A stretch of 6,176 nt of DNA. It comes from Armatimonadota bacterium (GTDB lineage: Bacteria > Armatimonadota > Fimbriimonadia > Fimbriimonadales > ATM1). The notes below the pieces were generated by a model that was not told the DNA's origin, did no database searches, and was given only the letters and a program-made list of their open reading frames with translations. The translations under genes and the position numbers were made by a program. How positions within the stretch are numbered: position 1 is the stretch's first letter; each line of letters opens with the position of its first letter. Positions 1 through 5,322 of the stretch are shown here, in pieces. The stretch covers positions 1-6,176 of the forward strand of contig RFHN01000222.1 of assembly GCA_003695835.1 (NCBI GenBank), read 5' to 3'.

Positions 1-2501
1 ATCCTGGACGAATCCTCTATCCGCTGAAACGCGTCGGCCCAAGGGGATCCGGGCAATTCGAACGTACCACCTGGGACGAAGTCCTCGACACCTTCGCGCG
101 CCGCATCCGGAAAGCGCTCTTGGAAAACCGGCACAACGAGGTGATGTACCACGTCGGCAGGCCCGGCGAAGACGGCTACGTGACGCGCATTTTGCAAGCG
201 TGGGGCATTGACGGCCACAACAGCCACACGAACGTCTGCTCCTCGAGCGCCCGCTTCGGATACGCGCTCTGGAGCGGCGTAGACCGCCCCTCGCCCGACC
301 ATGCCAACGCGAAGTTCATCCTGCTTCTTTCCGCCCACCTGGAAACCGGCCACTACTTCAATCCCCACGCGCAAAGAATCATCGAGGCGACGCGAAACGG
401 CGCCAAGCTCTGCGTCATTGATGTCCGACACAGCAATACCGCCTCCAAAGCCGACTTCTGGTTTGCACCCCGCCCTGGCACCGAGGCGTTCTTGCTTCTC
501 TCTCTCGCCTCCCAGCTCCTCGAGAACGGTTGGGCGGATCGAGAGTTCATCCGAACCTGGGTGAACTGGCGCGACTACCTTCGAGCCAAGCGACCGGACC
601 TTCCCCCCGGAGACTTCGACGCCTTCCTCAAAGACCTTCGCGATCGGTACTCCGCTTACACCCCCGAAGCGGCTGCCGAAGAGTGCGATGTGAGCGCGGA
701 CATGGTTCGCGCCACGGCGAGGGCGATCGCAGAGGCAGGCCCCTGCGTCGCAGCACACGTCTGGCGGAATGCAGCCGCCGGCAACCTTGGCGGTTGGCAG
801 GTCTCTCGGTGCTTGCAGTTCCTGCTGACTCTTGTCGGCGCCGTCGGCGTCGAAGGGGGAACAAACCTCAACGCAGACAACAAATTTGTCCCCAAACCGT
901 TTTCGGCGCCGCCACCGCAGAAACACTGGAACGAGCTGCTCTATCCGCTCGAGTACCCGCTCGCCTATCACGAACTGTCCTATCTTCTGCCGCACTTCCT
1001 TCTCGATGGGCGCGGCAAGGTGGACGTCTATTTCACTCGCGTATACAACCCCGTCTGGACAAACCCGGACGGGATGATGTGGGAGCGCGTTCTCCGCGAC
1101 GAATCTCTTGTCGGTCTCCACGCCGCGCTGACACCGGTGTGGAACGAAACGGCGCAATACGCCGACTACGTCCTTCCCATGGGCAACGGCGCCGAGCGTC
1201 ACGACCTCATGAGCCAAGAGACCCACGCCGCGCAATGGATCTCGTTCCGGCAACCGGTGCTGCGAGTGGCCATGGAGAGGCTGGGCAAAAAGGTGCAATA
1301 CACCTATGAAGCCAACCCAGGCGAAGTGTGGGAAGAAGGGGAGTTCTGGATCGAACTGTCCTGGCGGATCGACCCCGACGGGTCGTTGGGAATCCGCCAG
1401 TACTTCGAGTCCCCCTACCGCCCGGGCGAAAAGATTACGATCGAGGAATACTACCGATGGATCTTCGAGAACTCCGTGCCCGGTTTGCCGGAGGAAGCCG
1501 CGAAACACGGCCTGACGCCGCTTGAATACATGCGGAAGTTCGGCTCGTTCCTCGTCAAAGACGAGGCGTACGGCAGCTTCCGTTCCCCACTTCCCCTTGA
1601 AGACGCAGAAGGCGCCTCCGAATCACCGGACGGCGGCGTCGTCAAAGACGGCCGGCTCCTCGGCATCGTCGAACACGGCATTCCCAAAGCCGGCTTCAAG
1701 ACGCCTTCCAAGAGGCTGGAACTCTACAGCAGTACGATGGAGGAATGGGGATGGCCCGAATACGACCTGCCGACGTACATTCCCAGCCACGTTCATCAGA
1801 ACCGCACCGACCCCGAGATGCACGAATGTGTGCTCGTGCCGACGTTTCGCCTGCCTACGCTCATTCACACGCGCAGCGCGAACGCGAAATGGCTGTACGA
1901 GATATCCAACACTAATCCCATCTGGATACACCCCTCCCTGGCCGAAAAGGTCGGCGTGCGAACCGGAGACCTCGTGCGCGTATCCACGCGCATCGGCTAC
2001 TTCGTCAACAGGGTTTGGGTCACCGACGCCATCCGCCCCGACATCGTCGCCTGCTCGCACCACTTGGGCCGCTGGCGTCTCTTCGATGACATCGGCACGG
2101 ACAAGTGGGCGAGCGCCAAAGTGGTTCGCGAGGAGATCCGACCCGGCGTGTTTCGGTTCCGGAGAATCGAGGATATCCACGCCTGGCGATCGAAGGACCC
2201 TGACACCGAACGCGTCTGGTGGACCGACGGCGGCGTCCATCAAAACTTGACGTTCCCCGTGCAGCCCGATCCCATCAGCGGACAGCACTGCTGGCACCAG
2301 CGCGTAACCGTCCAGCGCGCGCATCCGGAGGACCAATACGGCGATGTCTTCGTGGACACGAACAAGAGCATCGAGGTGTATCGCGAGTGGCTTGCGATGA
2401 CCCGCCCGGCTGATCGGTTCGGCCCCGGAAACCTGCGACGGCCGAAGTGGTTCGCCCGGTCCGTGCGCCCTCACGAAGATACATACAAGATTCAGCGTTG
2501 A
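1..2501 (+). CDS. Molybdopterin-dependent oxidoreductase, DMSO reductase (CISM) family, catalytic subunit (5' end missing)
   Basis: This is a large Mo/W-bis-pterin enzyme that would move electrons to or from a small substrate; the substrate is not identifiable. The reading frame is open from base 3, so a TTG at 120 is not the true start. The upstream codons read PLKRVGPRGSG and TWDEVL, typical of the region just after the N-terminal Fe-S domain in this family. About 832 residues are visible. A Cys in NVCSSS (codon 237-239) lies where the protein Mo ligand usually sits, which suggests Cys ligation as in the Nap, Psr and Phs types. The C-terminal pterin-binding beta-barrel domain begins around base 1866 (IHPSLAEKVGV, TGDLVRVSTRIG). 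It is followed by a tail of roughly 130 residues rich in Trp, His and Arg. The Fe-S cysteines and any Tat signal lie outside the window. The stop is 2 bp before the selenoprotein gene, so the two are probably co-transcribed. The family call is firm; the substrate class is unknown. Confidence 0.9.
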   Translation, partial: PGRILYPLKRVGPRGSGQFERTTWDEVLDTFARRIRKALLENRHNEVMYHVGRPGEDGYVTRILQAWGIDGHNSHTNVCSSSARFGYALWSGVDRPSPDHANAKFILLLSAHLETGHYFNPHAQRIIEATRNGAKLCVIDVRHSNTASKADFWFAPRPGTEAFLLLSLASQLLENGWADREFIRTWVNWRDYLRAKRPDLPPGDFDAFLKDLRDRYSAYTPEAAAEECDVSADMVRATARAIAEAGPCVAAHVWRNAAAGNLGGWQVSRCLQFLLTLVGAVGVEGGTNLNADNKFVPKPFSAPPPQKHWNELLYPLEYPLAYHELSYLLPHFLLDGRGKVDVYFTRVYNPVWTNPDGMMWERVLRDESLVGLHAALTPVWNETAQYADYVLPMGNGAERHDLMSQETHAAQWISFRQPVLRVAMERLGKKVQYTYEANPGEVWEEGEFWIELSWRIDPDGSLGIRQYFESPYRPGEKITIEEYYRWIFENSVPGLPEEAAKHGLTPLEYMRKFGSFLVKDEAYGSFRSPLPLEDAEGASESPDGGVVKDGRLLGIVEHGIPKAGFKTPSKRLELYSSTMEEWGWPEYDLPTYIPSHVHQNRTDPEMHECVLVPTFRLPTLIHTRSANAKWLYEISNTNPIWIHPSLAEKVGVRTGDLVRVSTRIGYFVNRVWVTDAIRPDIVACSHHLGRWRLFDDIGTDKWASAKVVREEIRPGVFRFRRIEDIHAWRSKDPDTERVWWTDGGVHQNLTFPVQPDPISGQHCWHQRVTVQRAHPEDQYGDVFVDTNKSIEVYREWLAMTRPADRFGPGNLRRPKWFARSVRPHEDTYKIQR

Positions 2502-2503
2502 GC

Positions 2504-2866
2504 ATGAATGTATCGGACAAACCGCTGGTGCTCTACGACGGCGGCTGACCGTTCTGACGGGCGTGTGCTGCCTGGGCCAGGCGGCGAGACAAGAAGGGTT
2601 GTCTCGAGTTCCTCCCGTTCCAAGAGGCGCGCCCAGACCGAGTCCCTGAGCCCGTGCGGGAGCGGTGCCGCCGCGCCGTGCACGTGCTGATGCCGAACGG
2701 CGAGGCAGTGGCTGCTGGGAGGGCGGTTCTCTATGTCCTTGGATGTCTACCCGGCTACGGTTGGACTCGAGCGCTCAAGTATCCGCCGCTCGTATGGGCC
2801 GTGGAACTGGGCTACCGCATTGTGGCTGCGATCCGCCCCGTGCTCAGCCGCTTCGTCCGGGCATAG
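2504..2866 (+). CDS. DCC/DUF393-family thiol-disulfide oxidoreductase with predicted Sec-x-x-Sec active site (selenoprotein)
   Basis: This is a 120-residue protein if the in-frame TGAs at 2546-2548 and 2555-2557 are decoded as selenocysteine. It starts MNVSDKPLVLYDGG, continues U15-P-F-U18-R-A-C21, and then reads uninterrupted to TAG at 2864. The family signature is YDGxCxxC near the N terminus of a short thioredoxin-like domain; here both signature cysteines are UGA. The rest is intact and family-like: LEFLPFQ (34-40), CRRAVHVLMPNG (55-66), GRAVLYVLG (72-80), LPGYGW (82-87) and LPPLVW-like YPPLVWAVELGYR (93-105). C21, C33, C55 and C81 are encoded as normal cysteines. The full length matches typical DCC proteins. 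The ATG lies 2 bp after the molybdoenzyme stop and has no clear Shine-Dalgarno, which suggests translational coupling. The likely role is thiol or disulfide redox chemistry; the partner is unknown. A shortened version from GTG 2654 would lose the active site. A degraded gene is the main alternative, but two hits at exactly the catalytic positions with no other damage argue against it. Confidence 0.88.
2546..2557 (+). other. Two in-frame UGA codons predicted to be selenocysteine (U15 and U18, UPFU motif)
   Basis: The codons run GGC-TGA-CCG-TTC-TGA-CGG. The TGAs fall three codons apart, matching the CxxC spacing of DCC proteins exactly. Each is followed by C, and UGA-C is a weak termination context, also found in E. 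coli fdhF. No other stop interrupts this frame between 2504 and 2864. Selenocysteine is inferred from position, context and the downstream hairpin. Confidence 0.85.
2566..2586 (+). promoter_or_regulatory. Candidate bacterial SECIS stem-loop
   Basis: Bases 2566-2574 (TGCTGCCTG) pair with 2578-2586 (CAGGCGGCG). This gives a 9-bp stem containing two G-U wobbles and an apical GGC loop at 2575-2577. The loop starts 17 nt after the second UGA and 26 nt after the first. Both distances lie within the roughly 16-37 nt known for bacterial SECIS elements, and 17 nt equals the E. coli fdhF spacing. A G at the start of the loop is also a known bSECIS trait. One element could therefore serve both UGAs through SelB. 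Pairing was done by eye without energies. Confidence 0.6.
2585..2606 (+). repeat. Perfect 8-bp inverted repeat (second hairpin after the UGAs)
   Basis: CGAGACAA (2585-2592) pairs perfectly with TTGTCTCG (2599-2606) around a 6-base GAAGGG loop. It lies inside the coding region right after the candidate SECIS and shares its last two bases. The loop is 35 nt from the second UGA, at the far edge of the bSECIS range, and 44 nt from the first, which is outside it. It may be an accessory or alternative recoding element. No T-run follows, so it is not an intrinsic terminator. Confidence 0.5.
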
Positions 2867-2867
2867 T

Positions 2868-4814
2868 TCAGGTTCGCTTTTGGTAAGCCAACAAGCGCAA
2901 TCCGTTCAGTACGACCAGTACGGTGCTTCCTTCGTGCCCAACCACAGCAGTCGGCAAGCGCAAATTCTCTGCAAAAGTTAGTATTACTAACGCAACGACA
3001 ACGGCCGAGGCGAAAGCGATGTTCTGGATCAGGATTTTCCGGGCGCGACGAGCAAGCCCAACGGCATAAGGAACCGAAGTCAGGTCGTTACCAACGAGCA
3101 CGACATCGGCCGTTTCAAGCGCGACGTCCGTACCCGCGCCCATCGCAATGCCGACATCGGCCGTCGCCAGCGCGGGCGCATCGTTGATGCCGTCGCCCAC
3201 CATCGCCACCGAGCCGTATCGTTCGTGGAGGTCGCGCAGCGGTTGGAGCTTCTCGTCCGGGAGCAGGGCCGCGTACACCTCGTCAATCTCCACATCCGCG
3301 GCAACCGATTCCGCAACCGCCCTCGCGTCGCCAGTGATGAGTGCGCAAGGAACACCAAACTCACGATGAAGCTGCTCGATTGCGGGACGGGCCGACGGTC
3401 GGACCGAATCCGCCACCGTCACGATCGCGGCAGGCTCGGAGTCGAACGCCACCACTACCGACGTCAGCCCTTGGCCGCGATATTCCTCAATCTTTTCCAA
3501 AACGGTCGGCACCCAATCCAGACCCTCGAACAATCGCTCATTCCCGATCCGGATCTCGACTCCGTCTTGTATGGCAACCACGCCCTGACCGGACACTGCT
3601 CGGAACTCCTCGAGCGGGAGGGGCTGGACGCCTCGCGCGGCTGCCGCCTCGGCGATCGCTTTCGCGATCGGATGCTCCGAGAGCGCCTGCGCGGAAGCGA
3701 TCCGCTGCCACACCGCCCCTTCCTCGTCAGCGCGGAGCAGATGCAGACCTCGCACGGCCAGTTTGCCCTCGGTCAGCGTGCCCGTTTTGTCGAAAGCGAT
3801 CGCTTTGACTGAAGCGAGTTGCTCGACCGGGTCCCCACCCTTGAACAGGGCGCCGCTTCTCGCTCCGGCAGCGATCGCGGAGAGCATCGTGGCAGGGGTG
3901 CTGATGACCAGAGCGCAGGGCGAAGCCACGACGAGCAGCGTCATCGCTCGGTAGAACGCCTCGCCCCAAGCCCAGCCGCTCAGGAAGAGGCCAAGACCTG
4001 TCAACGCCGAGATGAGCAAGACGACGATGGCGTACCATTGCTCGAATCTCTCCAAATAGCGTTGTGTTCTTCCTTTGGATGCCTGGGCTTCCTCTACGAG
4101 CTGCAAGACCCGCGCCAGCAACGTCTCTTTTTGGGGGCGTGTAACCTCGATCACCAGCGAGCCGTCGCCGTTCACCGTGCCGGCGAACGTTTCGTCCCCC
4201 GGTTCCTTCCGCACCGGTAGCGATTCGCCCGTCATTGCGGACTCGTCCACATGGCTCGATCCGCTGACCACGCGACCGTCCGCCGGGATTCGATCTCCCG
4301 GCACCACGCGAATATGGTCGCCTACGACAAGGTCGGAGACCGACACGACCTCCAACCCCTCCGGACCGACGCGCGTTGCAACCTCGGGTTGAAGCTTCAT
4401 CAGCTCTCGCACGGCGCGACGACTGCGGTTCAGCGCGAACTGCTGCAGCGTATTCGAGAGAGAAAAGAGAAACAGAAGAGTAGCGCCCTCGATCGCCTCG
4501 CCCACTGCCGCCGCGCCGAGCGCCGCCACTATCATCAGAAGATTGACATCAATCCGACGTTCGCGGGCAGCGGCGATGGTATCCACGACGCCGTAGTACG
4601 AACCTGCGACGTACGCAACCAGCAGGCAGGCGAGCGCCAGAGGGCCTTGCCCCAGGATCCAGGCGCAGACCAAAGAAAGAAAAGTAATGCCAGTCAGGAC
4701 GGGCTCGATGCGGGTGCGTGGATCCCGCGTCTGCTCGGCGCTCGCGCCCGACAGAGAAGCCGATGCGGCTTGCGCTGCGGGAACCGGCGGTGGCTGGACG
4801 GTCGGAGTCTTCAC
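2868..4814 (-). CDS. P1B-4-type heavy-metal-transporting P-type ATPase (likely Fe2+/Co2+ efflux)
   Basis: This is a 648-residue inner-membrane ATPase that pumps a transition metal, most likely out of the cell. Catalytic motifs in order are TGES (195-198, actuator), SPC (298-300, membrane metal site), DKTGT (342-346, with phosphorylated D342), HP (381-382, nucleotide domain), TGD (494-496), GDGIND (540-545) and HEGST (627-631, last membrane segment). SPC in place of CPC, together with HEGST, marks the P1B-4 subclass. Characterised members include Bacillus PfeT, Listeria FrvA and CtpD/CoaT, which export Fe(II) or Co(II). No N-terminal CxxC metal-binding domain is present; the first 36 or so residues are Pro/Ala-rich. 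Hydrophobic segments lie near 39-55, 58-77, 91-108, 111-128, 260-280, 288-310, 594-614 and 621-642. The GTG start is supported by a GGAGGG site 5 nt upstream and by a 4-bp overlap with the regulator gene. Automatic annotation may call it a cadmium/zinc ATPase, but the motifs argue for iron or cobalt. Confidence 0.93.
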   Translation of the reverse strand: MKTPTVQPPPVPAAQAASASLSGASAEQTRDPRTRIEPVLTGITFLSLVCAWILGQGPLALACLLVAYVAGSYYGVVDTIAAARERRIDVNLLMIVAALGAAAVGEAIEGATLLFLFSLSNTLQQFALNRSRRAVRELMKLQPEVATRVGPEGLEVVSVSDLVVGDHIRVVPGDRIPADGRVVSGSSHVDESAMTGESLPVRKEPGDETFAGTVNGDGSLVIEVTRPQKETLLARVLQLVEEAQASKGRTQRYLERFEQWYAIVVLLISALTGLGLFLSGWAWGEAFYRAMTLLVVASPCALVISTPATMLSAIAAGARSGALFKGGDPVEQLASVKAIAFDKTGTLTEGKLAVRGLHLLRADEEGAVWQRIASAQALSEHPIAKAIAEAAAARGVQPLPLEEFRAVSGQGVVAIQDGVEIRIGNERLFEGLDWVPTVLEKIEEYRGQGLTSVVVAFDSEPAAIVTVADSVRPSARPAIEQLHREFGVPCALITGDARAVAESVAADVEIDEVYAALLPDEKLQPLRDLHERYGSVAMVGDGINDAPALATADVGIAMGAGTDVALETADVVLVGNDLTSVPYAVGLARRARKILIQNIAFASAVVVALVILTFAENLRLPTAVVGHEGSTVLVVLNGLRLLAYQKRT

Positions 4815-5266
4815 CGCGACCCTCCGTTCCCCGCGCAGTCCGGACAGACCCCGTAGTACACGATCCGGGCACCTCGAATCCTGAAACCTGAGTTCCTCTC
4901 CACCTCGTCCGCGACCTGTTCGATCGCGGCGGAATCCATGTCCCGTACCGAGTTACAAAGTGTGCACACGAGATTGACGTGAGGGTGGAGGTTCACGTCG
5001 TAGTGCTCCGCACCGTCCCCCGCGTCGCCGATCTCCTGGATCGCCCCCAGTTCCACGAGGGTCCGGAGCGTCTTGTAGACCGTTCCCAGGCTCATGGTCG
5101 GGTACGCCGGGCGGAGGCGTTCAAAGATCTCCGCCGCGGTCGGGTGATTCTCGCTCTCGATGAGAGCGCGACAGATCGCCAGGCGTTGCGGCGTTAGGCG
5201 ATGGCCCGCTTGCTTGAGACAGTGGGCCAATCGTGCGATGGCTTCCTCTTGGGTATTAGTTTGCAT
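4811..5266 (-). CDS. Fur-family metalloregulator, PerR-like
   Basis: This is a 151-residue cytoplasmic DNA-binding repressor of the Fur superfamily. The winged helix spans about residues 10-80, with RLTPQRLAI (23-31) and the recognition stretch TMSLGTVYKTL (57-67). Two CxxC pairs, C101/C104 and C141/C144, form the expected structural Zn site. Aligned by eye to Bacillus PerR, the regulatory metal ligands are H41 (H37), D90 (D85), H96 (H91) and D109 (D104). The position equal to PerR H93 is Asn98. Asp at the D104 position is the residue linked to peroxide sensing in PerR, whereas Fur proteins usually have Glu. The gene overlaps the P1B-4 ATPase start by 4 bp. PerR or Fur control of P1B-4 iron exporters is known (PfeT), so an iron- or peroxide-responsive role is likely. 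Its own promoter, with repeats that look like operators, suggests autoregulation. The family is certain; the PerR assignment is probable. Confidence 0.92.
   Translation of the reverse strand: MQTNTQEEAIARLAHCLKQAGHRLTPQRLAICRALIESENHPTAAEIFERLRPAYPTMSLGTVYKTLRTLVELGAIQEIGDAGDGAEHYDVNLHPHVNLVCTLCNSVRDMDSAAIEQVADEVERNSGFRIRGARIVYYGVCPDCAGNGGSR
4820..4825 (-). promoter_or_regulatory. Ribosome binding site of the P1B-4 ATPase
   Basis: On the - strand GGAGGG lies within the last codons of the regulator gene, 5 nt before the GTG at 4814. It fixes that GTG as the start and makes translation of the two overlapping genes coupled (GTGA overlap). Confidence 0.75.
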
Positions 5267-5274
5267 TGACTCTC

Positions 5275-5288
5275 TATCAAGAATGATA
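5275..5288 (-). promoter_or_regulatory. Candidate operator for the Fur/PerR-like regulator
   Basis: TATCATTCTTGATA on the - strand is an imperfect 14-bp palindrome with perfect 5-bp outer arms (TATCA/TGATA). It covers the -10 element and the likely start site, where a bound repressor would block transcription. It is AT-rich compared with its surroundings but is not a canonical 7-1-7 PerR box. Regulation by the adjacent gene product is an inference. Confidence 0.45.
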
Positions 5289-5312
5289 CTCCATAAGGAA
5301 CCACTCTGTCAA
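5283..5312 (-). promoter_or_regulatory. Sigma70-type promoter of the regulator-ATPase operon
   Basis: On the - strand a perfect TTGACA (-35, 5312-5307) is followed after 18 bp by TATCAT (-10, 5288-5283, five of six matching TATAAT). Transcription would begin near 5276, leaving a very short leader before the ATG at 5266. Only a weak purine stretch (AGAGAG) could serve as the Shine-Dalgarno. Confidence 0.7.
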
Positions 5313-5322
5313 GAGAACCGAA

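Noticed and set aside
530..1309. A 259-codon + strand frame inside the molybdoenzyme gene.
   Set aside because: It is an out-of-frame shadow, extremely Arg/Ser/Pro-rich, with no domain features.
1623..2474. A 283-codon open frame on the - strand opposite the molybdoenzyme gene.
   Set aside because: It lies wholly antisense to a clear family-matching gene in GC-rich DNA, where long shadow frames are common. Its translation has no recognisable domain.
2546..2557. UGA reassigned to Trp or Gly, or a pseudogene with two nonsense mutations.
   Set aside because: UGA ends three of the genes here and Trp is TGG, so reassignment is unlikely. Two nonsense changes limited to the two catalytic Cys codons, with everything else intact, fit selenocysteine much better than decay.
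2585..2606. The perfect inverted repeat as a transcription terminator for the molybdoenzyme gene.
   Set aside because: It is inside a coding frame and is not followed by a T-run.
2508..2690. Short + strand and - strand frames over 2492-2690 as possible small genes.
   Set aside because: They overlap the read-through DCC gene in other frames and show no family features. The DCC frame explains the whole interval.
2654..2866. A 70-residue protein starting at GTG 2654 as the real gene.
   Set aside because: It is only the C-terminal part of the DCC protein and lacks the redox motif. The same frame continues upstream with clear DCC sequence (LEFLPFQ and LVLYDGG) as far as the ATG at 2504.
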